From contig NZ_JACBYI010000010.1 of NCBI RefSeq assembly GCF_019352175.1, positions 62,001 to 126,000 on the forward strand: 64,000 nt of DNA, in the 5' to 3' direction. Each line of letters starts with the position of its first letter. The stretch's first letter is position 1. This document shows positions 53,205 through 62,473 of this stretch, piece by piece. Origin of the DNA: Paenibacillus sp. S150 (GTDB lineage: Bacteria; Bacillota; Bacilli; Paenibacillales; Paenibacillaceae). Below the pieces are notes generated by a model. It had not been told where the DNA came from. It worked only from the letters and a program-made list of their open reading frames with translations, and searched no databases. Both the position numbers and the translations under genes were made by a program.

Positions 53205-55214
53205 ATGGATCAAATGGGAATCCGCTATAATATATGGATCGTTTTACTAGCTTTTGCGCTTGCTGCCTCTGCAGCCTATTCAGCGCTTACTTTGATTTCT
53301 CAGGTTTCCCTTACTGCGGGCAGGGGAAGGCGCCTATGGCTGCTCTCCGGAGCCTGTGTGCTTGGCAGCGGAATTTGGGCCATGCACCTCGTGGAGCTTA
53401 TGGCGGGCGAACTGCCTTTTGAGGTCAGCTATCATCCGGGCCAGGCTGTATTGTCATTGCTAATCAGTATACCGGCCAGCTATTTAGCGCTGTGGATTGC
53501 CGCGGTGCCCCTTCTGAGAACAGGGCATCTGCTCATCAGCGGCCTGATTCTCGGCAGCGGAATTGCCGCAATGCATTATTTGGGCATGTCTTCCATGATG
53601 CTGGAAGGAAAGATTCATTATGGAGTGCAGACCCAGGGGCTGTCCGTCATCGTTGCTTGTTTAGCCTCTTATGCCGGAGTATTTCTCTTTCGCAAGCTCA
53701 AGGATTATGCCGGCTTCAGCCGCTGGAAGCTGTATTCCTCGCTGTTCATCGGGCTCGCGGTTACCGGGATGCATTATATCAGCCTGAGAACCAGCCATTT
53801 GCAGGTTGACGGCTGGCCCGGGAACAAGCCTTTTCTTATGGAGACGGATGTTATTCTGCTGACAGGGGTTTCCCTTGTCACGTTGTTAATGCTTGCGGTA
53901 TCCGGCGGCGCGGTGTTTCTGGACCGGCATGTGCTGGAGCGTATGGCCTATAACGATCCGCTGACTCAGCTGCCGAACCGGCATGGCCTCGAACGGTACT
54001 TCAGGGATGAATTTTTTGGCGGGGCCTCCGGTGCGGTGTTTTTTGTCGATCTGGACCGGTTCAAGTCGATCAACGATACCTTGGGACATGATATCGGCGA
54101 TATGCTGCTGCAGGAGGTTGCCGTGAGATTGCGGTGCGCGATCGGCATGAAGGGCAAGGTCTTCCGGCTGGGCGGGGATGAATTTCTGATTGCCCTGCCG
54201 GTCTGCACGATGGAGGATGCCCGGGAGGAAGCGCAGCATATTCTGCGGGAGGTGAAGAAATCCTACAGCATAGAGGGCCATGAGCTGTACGTTACGGCGA
54301 GCGTAGGCATCAGCATGGCTCCGATTCATGGGACGGACCGTTCTGCGCTAATGAAGGCGGCGGACACGGCACTGTATACCTCCAAGGATTCCGGAAAGAA
54401 CAAATTCAGTGTGTTCGATCAGGAAATGAACCGCCATCAGCTCCGCCGGATGTCACTGGAGAAGGATTTGCGCAAGGCGCTGGCCCGTTCAGAATTCATG
54501 GTGGTCTACCAGCCGAAATGGGATTCGCTGATGAACGTGACCGTAGGTCTAGAAGCTCTCCTGCGCTGGAGGCATCCGGAGCATGGCATTATTTCGCCGG
54601 CCGAATTCATTCCGATTGCCGAGGAGACCGGGCTGATTGTGCCGATTACTTATTGGATGCTGCATGATGTATGCGGCCAGAATATGCTCTGGCACAGAGG
54701 GAGAGTGGCAAATGTTGCCGTCTCGATCAACATGTCGGCCCGGATGTTTGAGGGCGGAAGCCTCTATGATGTGATTGAAGAGGCGCTGGTCCGCTCCGGC
54801 CTGGAGCCGCATTTCCTGGAGCTGGAGATTACGGAATCCATCGCAATGAACAATATGGAAGAGACGGTAGCCCAGCTCTCCAGGCTGCGGGGTCTTGGAG
54901 TGCGGGTATCGCTGGATGACTTCGGCACCGGATTTTCCTCGCTGGGCAATCTGGATGAGATTCCGGTGAACACGCTGAAGATTGACCAGGTGTTCATCCG
55001 CAAGAGCAAAATGCATTCCAAAAAAGCGATCATCAGCAATATCATTGCCATCGCGGGCAATCTCAATATGGAGGTTGTCGCGGAGGGCGTGGAAACGCCC
55101 GAGCAGATTGAACTGCTGCAGTCTCTGGGCTGCCGGGTCATGCAGGGCTTCTATTACGGAAGGCCAATGCCGGTTAGCGAGCTGGGCCAATGGTTCATTG
55201 AGAATACAGCGTAA
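53205..55214 (+). CDS. MHYT-GGDEF-EAL c-di-GMP metabolic membrane protein
   Basis: Encodes 669 residues. ATG 53205 is preferred to ATG 53175 because AGAGGT lies just upstream. The N-terminal third has seven hydrophobic segments carrying the MHYT sensor repeats: MHLVEL (degenerate), MHYLGM and MHYISL. These are thought to bind copper and sense oxygen, CO or NO. GGDEF (RLGGDEF) and EAL (LEALLRW, EITES, DDFGTGFSSL) are intact. It may switch between making and degrading c-di-GMP. It is the fourth such protein in the window and the only one with MHYT. Confidence 0.93.
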   Translation: MDQMGIRYNIWIVLLAFALAASAAYSALTLISQVSLTAGRGRRLWLLSGACVLGSGIWAMHLVELMAGELPFEVSYHPGQAVLSLLISIPASYLALWIAAVPLLRTGHLLISGLILGSGIAAMHYLGMSSMMLEGKIHYGVQTQGLSVIVACLASYAGVFLFRKLKDYAGFSRWKLYSSLFIGLAVTGMHYISLRTSHLQVDGWPGNKPFLMETDVILLTGVSLVTLLMLAVSGGAVFLDRHVLERMAYNDPLTQLPNRHGLERYFRDEFFGGASGAVFFVDLDRFKSINDTLGHDIGDMLLQEVAVRLRCAIGMKGKVFRLGGDEFLIALPVCTMEDAREEAQHILREVKKSYSIEGHELYVTASVGISMAPIHGTDRSALMKAADTALYTSKDSGKNKFSVFDQEMNRHQLRRMSLEKDLRKALARSEFMVVYQPKWDSLMNVTVGLEALLRWRHPEHGIISPAEFIPIAEETGLIVPITYWMLHDVCGQNMLWHRGRVANVAVSINMSARMFEGGSLYDVIEEALVRSGLEPHFLELEITESIAMNNMEETVAQLSRLRGLGVRVSLDDFGTGFSSLGNLDEIPVNTLKIDQVFIRKSKMHSKKAIISNIIAIAGNLNMEVVAEGVETPEQIELLQSLGCRVMQGFYYGRPMPVSELGQWFIENTA

Positions 55215-55253
55215 TGAAATACATAAGGAATAGCCTGTGCCAGACACAAAATA

Positions 55254-55268
55254 ACCCCACAAGGTGGG
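55254..55268 (+). terminator. Short GC-rich hairpin after the MHYT gene
   Basis: CCCCAC and GTGGGG around AAG form a stable stem, but no T run follows, so it is only a candidate terminator. Confidence 0.35.
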
Positions 55269-55312
55269 GCCTTGGCTTCGATGGTTATTCAGGTACTTTA
55301 CGGGGACCCCAA

Positions 55313-55390
55313 AACATATAAATTCTTATCTTTCAAGCAGAAACGGCTACGCTGTCCTTGTAAATGACGGCGTGTTTCAGCGAGAAATAT
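55313..55390. repeat. Dispersed palindromic intergenic repeat, copy D
   Basis: The left flank (55323-55335) contains TTCTTATCTTTC, as in copy A. The core is GAAACGG, CTACGCTGTCC and GACGGCGTGTTTC, then CAGCGAGAAAT, the reverse complement of the left flank. It thus shows both flanks, as a near-complete inverted repeat. A further CATATAAATTCT copy sits at about 55413-55424. Confidence 0.6.
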
Positions 55391-55439
55391 ATGGATCATT
55401 GAGTGTGCCCAGCATATAAATTCTGGCGTAATATTTGAA

Positions 55440-55477
55440 CAAAGCGCATTACCTCTTTTGGAAGGTGCTGCGCTTTG
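55440..55477 (-). terminator. Hairpin after the chemotaxis receptor gene
   Basis: CAAAGCGCA and TGCGCTTTG (55469-55477) are perfect 9-base arms, 36 bases beyond the receptor stop codon on the minus strand. The T run is short. Confidence 0.5.
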
Positions 55478-55513
55478 TAGGTTATGCAGAAGCCCTCGGG
55501 TTCTCCAAGGCCT

Positions 55514-57208
55514 CTAGATCTTGAACTTCTCTACGAGAACCTGAAGCTTCTCTGCCAGTGAAGAGAGGAAGGCAGCGGAGGATTCGACCTCTTCCATCGC
55601 TGCAAGCTGCTCCTGGGAAGAGGCGGAGAGGGTCTCGGCGCCTTCAGCCGTATGGTTGGAGATGGAGACGATATTCTGAATCGCCTTCACGAGTCCGTCA
55701 GAGATCAGCCCCAGCTCACGGACGGTCGCCGATATCTGCTGGTTCTGGGAGGACATATTGGAGACCGAGGTTTCGATCTCGGAGAAGGAGTTTCCGGCTG
55801 ACCGGATCAGCTCTCTGCCCTGCAGCATTTCTTCCGTTGAACGTTTCATCGTTTCACCGGCATTGTCCATCTGGCCGATGATCAGGCTGACCAACTCTCC
55901 AATTTGTCCGGCGGATGCCGCCGAACGTTCGGCGAGCTTGCGGACGGAGCCGGCAACAATGGCGAAGCCCCGGCCCTCTTCTCCGGCGCGAGCGGCTTCT
56001 ATCGCCGCATTCAATGCCAGCAGATTGGTTTCTTCGGCAATGCTGGCAATGGTGCCGACAATATTCTCAATTTCCTTGGAATGGCTGCCCAGCGTCCCGA
56101 TAATGCCGGACAGATCACTGATGCTTGCGCTGACCACTCCCATTTGCGAGGTTGTGGAGTCCATTGATTCCCGTCCCAGCCGGGCCTTGTGGGCATTGTC
56201 GGCGGCTGTATTCATTGCACTGTCGGCATTGCCGGCAATTTCAGTGATGAAGCGGGACATATCCTGTACGGCTTTGTAGCTTCCTTCCAGGTCTTTCAGC
56301 TGGGTGTTCGCTCCATCGGCCAGCTCAATCGTGACATTCACACTGTGCTCGCCGGCGCGGTTCGTCTCCTGGGCACTGGCAGACAGCTCCTGCGAGGAAG
56401 AGGCAACCAGCATGGAAGTGTCATTCACCTGAGTGATCAAGTCGCGCAGGTTCAGCGTCATGTCGTTGAAGTTCCGGGCCAGTGTCCCGATTTCATCTTT
56501 GCTTTTGAAGAGAAGCGGTTCGTGGGTAAGATCTCCCCTGGCAATGGTGTTCACGGAGCCGGACAGCTTGGTGAGCGGGCTTACCATACGACGGATCAGC
56601 AGGTAAGCGGCAAGGATCGCTACGATAAGGATCGATGCGCCAATGATGAAGGGCTGAACAATAATGTCCATTGTCCGTTCATGAATTAAAGGGCCGTCGA
56701 AATTAATGGCCATCAGTGCAATAATAGGCTGGGTAGGGTCATGATCCTGGTAAATGGGGCCGTAACCGGTCTTGAGCGAGGTGCCTTGATATGTATAAAC
56801 TTTGGAATATGCGGAATGCTTCATGGTAGTTATCATGGCTTTATCTTCTTCAGTGAAATAGAAATCATCCCCGGCCTCATAGCCTCTTGCCTTCAAGCTG
56901 GCGTCGGCGGCGAGTATTTTTCCGTCCAGTGACAGGATGAACGCTTCTTTAAAAATAGGCTTATGATCCACAATCCAGCCGATCCGGTCTTCTATCGCAG
57001 CCACCTTGCTGTTATCCCCGCTGACAAGTGCCGAAATGTCGGCAGGATCAATCAGGCCGGTTGTAATATTGGCGCAGCCCACCAACTCGATTCCCGCAGC
57101 CTCATCGATCTGATGATAAGCGGCGCGGTAACCGAAGAATCCAATGGAGGACCCGACAAGAAGCAACACAATGAGCATCATCCAAGTTAATTTTGTTGCC
57201 AGCTTCAT
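55514..57208 (-). CDS. Methyl-accepting chemotaxis protein
   Basis: Encodes 564 residues from ATG 57208. The upstream 74 in-frame residues are rejected because they do not resemble the family and a membrane helix begins right after MKLATKLTW. Structure: TM1 (about 9-27), a periplasmic-facing Cache-type sensor (about 30-200), TM2 (about 202-222), HAMP, then the cytoplasmic signalling domain with the highly conserved hairpin tip [28 protein letters not shown]. It should relay to CheA/CheW. The ligand is not identifiable. GGTGGT is a weak ribosome-binding site. The gene is divergent from the MarR regulator. Confidence 0.92.
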   Translation of the reverse strand: MKLATKLTWMMLIVLLLVGSSIGFFGYRAAYHQIDEAAGIELVGCANITTGLIDPADISALVSGDNSKVAAIEDRIGWIVDHKPIFKEAFILSLDGKILAADASLKARGYEAGDDFYFTEEDKAMITTMKHSAYSKVYTYQGTSLKTGYGPIYQDHDPTQPIIALMAINFDGPLIHERTMDIIVQPFIIGASILIVAILAAYLLIRRMVSPLTKLSGSVNTIARGDLTHEPLLFKSKDEIGTLARNFNDMTLNLRDLITQVNDTSMLVASSSQELSASAQETNRAGEHSVNVTIELADGANTQLKDLEGSYKAVQDMSRFITEIAGNADSAMNTAADNAHKARLGRESMDSTTSQMGVVSASISDLSGIIGTLGSHSKEIENIVGTIASIAEETNLLALNAAIEAARAGEEGRGFAIVAGSVRKLAERSAASAGQIGELVSLIIGQMDNAGETMKRSTEEMLQGRELIRSAGNSFSEIETSVSNMSSQNQQISATVRELGLISDGLVKAIQNIVSISNHTAEGAETLSASSQEQLAAMEEVESSAAFLSSLAEKLQVLVEKFKI

Positions 57209-57418
57209 TATTTTTACCACCAACCCTGCTTCGAATGTTTTCAGCAATACAACTGTATCACTGCTAAGATTATAGCGCATCAGCGGCATGAGCAAATATA
57301 GTATTTTTGTGTCGGAGCCTGTCTTCGGATGTAAGAGGAGCCGGCATAAAAGCATTGAATCATAGCCTCTGGTAATGGTACGCTTGAAACAGGATAAACG
57401 GACTGGGAGCTGAAAGGG

Positions 57419-57856
57419 ATGCCGCAACAAATCGATCCGCTTGTAGAGCGTTTGGGATCATCCATGTGGAAGGTGCACCGCAGGATTGCATCACAGATGT
57501 CCCTGCATAAGGAAATGGGTCTTACTGTACCGCAATTCGGCCTGCTGCGCTTGATTTCCCAGGAGCAGAAAGCGCGGGTTGTTCAGCTGGCCGATAAGCT
57601 GGAGGTTAAATCCAGTGCGGTAACCGTCATGCTGGACCGTCTGGAGCTGCTTGGACTCATTGCGCGTGAACCGGATGAGAACGACCGGAGAGCCGTAATC
57701 GTCAGTATTACACCCAAAGGGCAAAAACTGCTTGAAGAAGCACAGTACCGCACTTTGTTGCTGCTGTCCGAGCATTTAGCGGTCTTAAAGCCGGAGGAGC
57801 TGCAGAATTTGGCCGACTATTTGCTGATGCTGGAGAAGCAGGAACGTCTGTTTTAA
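57419..57856 (+). CDS. MarR family transcriptional regulator
   Basis: Encodes 145 residues, the usual family size. The winged-helix region is [53 protein letters not shown], with the conserved DRR wing motif. GGGAG lies about ten bases before the ATG. An AAAGGG directly abutting the ATG is too close to serve. It is divergent from the chemotaxis receptor and convergent with the LTA-synthase-like gene. The regulated gene is unknown. It may regulate itself or the neighbouring genes. Confidence 0.92.
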   Translation: MPQQIDPLVERLGSSMWKVHRRIASQMSLHKEMGLTVPQFGLLRLISQEQKARVVQLADKLEVKSSAVTVMLDRLELLGLIAREPDENDRRAVIVSITPKGQKLLEEAQYRTLLLLSEHLAVLKPEELQNLADYLLMLEKQERLF

Positions 57857-57881
57857 AATAGGTATACCTCTATGGCAGGCA

Positions 57882-57918
57882 AAAAGCCGCGCTCCGGTGA
57901 TCCGGAAGCGCGGCTTTT
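57882..57918. terminator. Bidirectional terminator
   Basis: AAAAGCCGCGCTCCGG and CCGGAAGCGCGGCTTTT form a near-perfect stem (one inner mismatch) that gives a T run on either strand, between the convergent marR-like and LTA-synthase-like genes. Confidence 0.9.
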
Positions 57919-57957
57919 ATCTTTTGACGCATAGGAATGTTCTGTAAAGCGGCTTGA

Positions 57958-59823
57958 TTATTCCTTATCCTTAACTTTATCGGGCAGCTGCGTAACATAG
58001 CTATCCGACAGCTGGCGCAAGCGCAACGCGCGGTTGTATTCATCCTCGGTTCCGGCAGGTATCCTGCTTCCGGAGGCCAGGGTGAACTGTGTGTTATCCT
58101 CGAAGCTGTTGCCGGGGATCAGCAGTCCGGAGCTGGCGATAAAGGAGCCGGTTGGCAGATAATAGCGCTGCGGCAGCAGGTTGTAAGACTGGCTCAACAG
58201 GTCCTGGCCAAAGTATATATTGTTGTCCATGGAAATCCCCAGCAGACTGGCTGCGGTTGGCATGATATCCACTTCACCGCCGACGTGATCCAGTGTTTGC
58301 GGCTCGATGGTGCCTTCTTCATGAATGATGAGCGGGATATTCAGCATATCCGCGTATTCGTAGTCATGACCGTAGATTTCCGTCATTAATTCCTTATCAT
58401 CATGATCCAGCGAATAGATCGGCAGGCCCATATGGTCCCCGTAGACCATGATCAGGCTCTTATCCCATATCCCATTCGCCTGGAGTTCATCCACAAATTG
58501 ACCGAAAGCATAGTCGGCATAATTCTGGGCCCGGATATAATCACCGACAAAAGTGCCCTCATAGCGCTCCGGCAGCTTCATCTTGTATTTCTCCTCGGGA
58601 ATGGTGAACGGATGGTGGGAGGACATCGAAATTACCTGGGCATAGAACGGCTTGCCGTCCGCTTCCATCTCCTTCAGCCTGTCTGCGGTTTTGCGGTAGA
58701 GCACTTCGTCGGAAGCCCCGAAGAAGAAGGTGTCCTCGTCGCCGAAAAACTCATGGTCGTAATAATTCTCCCAGCCGAGGGCGCTGTACAGCTCCCCGCG
58801 GTTCCAGAATTCCACATCATTGGTGTGGAAGGTAGCCGTCCGGTAGCCGTTATTCTGCAGCAGACGCGGCAGGCTCGGCAGCTCTTTATTCACATAGGAC
58901 ATCGTAGCCGCGCCCTGGGGCGGAATATAGAAGGAAGAGTTCACTACGAATTCGGCATCCGAGGTATTCCCCTGTCCGACCATTTGATAGAAGTTAGGGA
59001 AATACAGGCTGTTCTCCATCAGGCGGTTCAAGTTCGGCGTAATTTCCTGGCCGTCTACCTTAAGCCCCAGCAGGAAGCTCTGGAACGATTCCAATTGAAT
59101 AATGATCAGGTTCTTGCCTTTGGCTGCGCCCTGAAGCGGCGAGACAGCGGCGGGATCTGTTCCCTTAAGCTGGTTGATGGCCTCCTGCGTAATTTCGCTG
59201 GCGTTCACGAGCTCAGGTTTGTCTTTGGCAAAAATCGTGTACGCCTCATAATTCAGAATGCCCATTTCCTGCGCCTTCTTGATCTCATTCATACTGGCCT
59301 TGTTGGGCAGTATATTGAACAGGCAAATGGCGAGCGAGACCGCGAACAGAAGAGTATGCGAAAGTTTCCCGCCACGGTAATTAATGTTATCCTTCTTATA
59401 GGTCCGGCCCTTCTTATTGATGAAAAAATAGAAGCCCAGGACGATGATATCGGCAAAGATCAGCAGATAATACGGGTCCATCAGAGAGAATACGCTGTTG
59501 CGTACAGCTGTAACCTGATTCACCTGCTCTGCCGCATGGTAAGTGACGATGACTCCGTAATACTTAAAGTACATAATGGCGGCAAAAAAGATTGCGGTGA
59601 CTAGCAGATTGACCGTCATGTAATAGCCAAGCTTCCGTTTGGAAGCGAAGCGTTCGATAAGGGCGAACAGGGCCCAGACAAAAGGAATTTCCGTTAATAG
59701 CGTTTTCCAGGAGAGCAAATCTCCAAAGATCACGCCCCAAGCCAAAAAGCTCTTCAGGACAAAAAGAATGGAGAAATACACGAATGGTTTGATCAGCCAT
59801 CGTTTTATGTTTACGGATGACAC
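57958..59823 (-). CDS. LTA synthase family protein (sulfatase fold)
   Basis: Encodes 621 residues from GTG 59823, chosen because AAGAAGG precedes it. An ATG at 59844 would add seven residues and has a weaker site. Residues 1-170 hold about five membrane helices. The extracellular domain has the metal-binding QLESFQSF (Glu245), the catalytic Thr287 in GQGNTSDAEF, and SSHHPFTIP and YGDHMGLP, which match LtaS-type phosphoglycerol transferases. It would polymerise glycerol-phosphate from phosphatidylglycerol onto a glycolipid anchor, or act as a primase or sister enzyme. Which paralogue it is cannot be decided. Confidence 0.9.
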   Translation of the reverse strand: MSSVNIKRWLIKPFVYFSILFVLKSFLAWGVIFGDLLSWKTLLTEIPFVWALFALIERFASKRKLGYYMTVNLLVTAIFFAAIMYFKYYGVIVTYHAAEQVNQVTAVRNSVFSLMDPYYLLIFADIIVLGFYFFINKKGRTYKKDNINYRGGKLSHTLLFAVSLAICLFNILPNKASMNEIKKAQEMGILNYEAYTIFAKDKPELVNASEITQEAINQLKGTDPAAVSPLQGAAKGKNLIIIQLESFQSFLLGLKVDGQEITPNLNRLMENSLYFPNFYQMVGQGNTSDAEFVVNSSFYIPPQGAATMSYVNKELPSLPRLLQNNGYRTATFHTNDVEFWNRGELYSALGWENYYDHEFFGDEDTFFFGASDEVLYRKTADRLKEMEADGKPFYAQVISMSSHHPFTIPEEKYKMKLPERYEGTFVGDYIRAQNYADYAFGQFVDELQANGIWDKSLIMVYGDHMGLPIYSLDHDDKELMTEIYGHDYEYADMLNIPLIIHEEGTIEPQTLDHVGGEVDIMPTAASLLGISMDNNIYFGQDLLSQSYNLLPQRYYLPTGSFIASSGLLIPGNSFEDNTQFTLASGSRIPAGTEDEYNRALRLRQLSDSYVTQLPDKVKDKE

Positions 59824-60104
59824 AGCTTCGCCTTCTTTCTGCATAATGAAACGCCAATTCCCGGCTGGGAGGAAGCAGCGGCGCAAGACAAAAGAATTCC
59901 ATTATCAATAGACCTTATTATGCAGCGCTGGGAGAGGAATGTCAAAAATCAGAAAAGCCGTACGCTCTATGGTGGAAGCGTAATTTGAAATGCCGGCGGA
60001 TGAAGCCGGGAAAATCAAACCTACATGCGGTTATACAGCGGGAAAAGGACGAAAATGGCCCCCTGCAGCAAAAAAGGCGCGGGCAGCGGTGAGGAGGAGG
60101 AAGC

Positions 60105-62420
60105 ATGGACGGTACCGAGGTATTTCTTTCCGTAAGAACGCTGGTGGAGTATGCCTTCAGCAGCGGCAGTCTGGAGCCGGGCTTCCGCAGCGGTGCGGCG
60201 ATGGCGGAAGGCACGCGTATTCATCAGCATATTCAGAAGCAATATAAAGAAGGCGACCGCAAGGAGGTCTACCTCAAAGCAGCAATTCCTCATAACGGCC
60301 TTCTGTTCATCATCGACGGACGCTGTGACGGCCTTTTAACCGGAGAGGACGGCAGTCTGACTGTGGAAGAAATCAAATCCATCGCCGGCCCCTTGGATTC
60401 GGCGATAGAAGGGCGGGAGGTCCACTGGGCACAGGCGCTTATGTATGCCTATATGGTTACACTTGAGCAGAAGCTTCCTTCCATTGAGGTTAAGCTTACG
60501 TATGTCCGCCGGGGCAGTGAAGAGCAGCACAGCCTATACAGGCAGGCCACCCGGCATGAACTTGCAGCCTTTGCCGCTGCAGCGGTTGCCCGATATGCGC
60601 CTTATGCGGAGCTGCGGGTACGCCATGAAGCGCGGAGAGGGGAGAGTATCCGCAATCTGGATTTCCCTTTCCCCGGCTACCGGCAGGGGCAGCGTCAATT
60701 CGCCGCCGCAGTGTACAGGACGGCTGCTGAAGGCGTGAACCTGTTCGCCCAGGCGCCCACAGGCATCGGCAAAACGATGTCGACTCTGTTCCCGGCGTTA
60801 AAAGCACTGGGCGGAGGGATTGCAGCAGGAATCTTCTATTTAACCGCCAAGACGGTTACCCGGTTTGCGGCGCAGGAAGCGGTCTCGCTGCTGGTTGCAG
60901 GCGGTCTGCAGCTGCACGCGATCACGCTTACGGCCAAGGAGAAGTCCTGCTTCCGCGAGGAAGGGCTTTGCAGCAAGGAGGGCTGCCCGTTTGCCGAAGG
61001 CTATTATGACCGGGTCAATGAGGCATTGCTGGACATGCTGGAGCATGAAATGCTGATGACGCAGGAAACCATCGCCGGGTATGCCCGCAAGCACAGGGTA
61101 TGTCCGTTTGAGTTCTCGCTGGATGCCGCCTATGCCTGCGATATGGTCATCTGCGATTACAACTATATCTATGATCCCCGGATTAGCCTGAAGCGGCTGC
61201 CGGAGGAAAGGAAGAAAAAGACGGTGCTGCTGGTGGACGAGGCCCATAACCTGGTGGACCGGGGCAGGGAAATGTTCTCCGCCCCGCTGACCAAGGCGCC
61301 GTTCCTGAGCCTGCAGCGGCAGTATAAGGCGGTTAATCATAGGCTTGGAGCTGCCGCCAGAGCGGTGAATGCTTTTTTCATTGATCTGCGCAAAAGCATC
61401 GGTGTAGCAGGGGAGGGACAATGGCCGGAGTATCCCGGCGGATTGCCGCAGCTCCTGGAGACGTTTGCCGCCGAGGCGGAGCTGGAGCTGCTGGGGCCTT
61501 CCTCTCCCGCTGTGCTCATTCCCCCGGCGGAGGAAGAGGAAGGAAGCCTGCTGGACACCTACTACGCGGTCCAGGGCATGCTGCGCACCATCAAAACCTA
61601 TGATGAGCGCTATGTCACCTATGCCGAGGTGAGACGCGGCGATGTATTTCTGAAGCTGTTCAATCTGGACCCTTCACATCTGCTGCAGCAGATGGCCAAG
61701 GGCTTCCGCAGCCAGATTCTATTCTCGGCCACACTCTCGCCGATGTCTTATTACCGGGACATGATTGGAGCGGCTGAGGGGGACTACAGCCTGCGTGTAG
61801 GCTCTCCTTTTCACAAAGAGCAATGGAAAGTATCTGTTCTTCCGGTATCCACCCGCTACCGTGACCGTGCCGGTTCCCTGCTTCCGCTAAGCAATGCGCT
61901 GCGGGGAATGGTTGCAAAAAAGGGCAATTATCTCGTGTTTTTCCCTTCCTATGCATATTTGCAAAACGTCTTAGCGGTGTTCACGGACAAATATCCCGAG
62001 ATCCCGACCCTGGTGCAGGGCAGCGGAATGAGCGAGCAGGAGCGGGAGGGGTTCCTTTCTTCTTTCCTTCCGGATAATCCGGAGACATTGCTTGGATTCG
62101 CTGTGCTAGGGGGGATTTTCTCGGAGGGTGTCGATTTGCCCGGAAACCGCCTGAACGGCGTAATGATTGTAGGCGTCGGCCTGCCGCAGGTTGGCCTGGA
62201 ACGCAATCTGCTGCGCGGATATTTTCAGGCCCGGGGCAAGAACGGCTTCGATTATGCCTATGTCTATCCGGGCATGTGCAAGGTGCTGCAGGCAGGCGGA
62301 AGGCTGATCCGCACCGAGAATGACAGCGGTATTATTGTGCTGGCGGATGACCGTTTTCTGCAGCAGCCTTATGCGGATTTGCTTCCTGAAGAGTGGCAGG
62401 ACTACCTTGTCCAAACCTAA
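60105..62420 (+). CDS. PD-(D/E)XK nuclease fused to XPD/DinG-like Fe-S helicase
   Basis: Encodes 771 residues with GAGGAGGAGG upstream. Residues 35-130 carry a RecB/Cas4-type nuclease core: GTRIHQHI (His40), DGRCDG (Asp75), EEIKS (Glu89-x-Lys91) and the HWAQALMYAY motif (Gln110). From about residue 190 it is a superfamily 2 helicase: Walker A QAPTGIGKTMS, a four-Cys Fe-S insertion (Cys282, 289, 294, 333), DEAH box LLVDEAHNL (378-381), and the C-terminal helicase motifs SATLSPM, FFPSYAYLQ and GGRLIRTENDSG. The role is likely DNA processing or repair. The nuclease motif residues are all present, so it should be active. Confidence 0.9.
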   Translation: MDGTEVFLSVRTLVEYAFSSGSLEPGFRSGAAMAEGTRIHQHIQKQYKEGDRKEVYLKAAIPHNGLLFIIDGRCDGLLTGEDGSLTVEEIKSIAGPLDSAIEGREVHWAQALMYAYMVTLEQKLPSIEVKLTYVRRGSEEQHSLYRQATRHELAAFAAAAVARYAPYAELRVRHEARRGESIRNLDFPFPGYRQGQRQFAAAVYRTAAEGVNLFAQAPTGIGKTMSTLFPALKALGGGIAAGIFYLTAKTVTRFAAQEAVSLLVAGGLQLHAITLTAKEKSCFREEGLCSKEGCPFAEGYYDRVNEALLDMLEHEMLMTQETIAGYARKHRVCPFEFSLDAAYACDMVICDYNYIYDPRISLKRLPEERKKKTVLLVDEAHNLVDRGREMFSAPLTKAPFLSLQRQYKAVNHRLGAAARAVNAFFIDLRKSIGVAGEGQWPEYPGGLPQLLETFAAEAELELLGPSSPAVLIPPAEEEEGSLLDTYYAVQGMLRTIKTYDERYVTYAEVRRGDVFLKLFNLDPSHLLQQMAKGFRSQILFSATLSPMSYYRDMIGAAEGDYSLRVGSPFHKEQWKVSVLPVSTRYRDRAGSLLPLSNALRGMVAKKGNYLVFFPSYAYLQNVLAVFTDKYPEIPTLVQGSGMSEQEREGFLSSFLPDNPETLLGFAVLGGIFSEGVDLPGNRLNGVMIVGVGLPQVGLERNLLRGYFQARGKNGFDYAYVYPGMCKVLQAGGRLIRTENDSGIIVLADDRFLQQPYADLLPEEWQDYLVQT

Positions 62421-62473
62421 GCGGGTATAATCAATGAAAAGGCATACATTAGAGATCATCAGGAGGTTATAGA

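Noticed and set aside
58402..59604. A 400-codon plus-strand frame opposite the LTA-synthase-like gene
   Set aside because: Complete overlap with a well-supported gene and no domain or ribosome-binding site.
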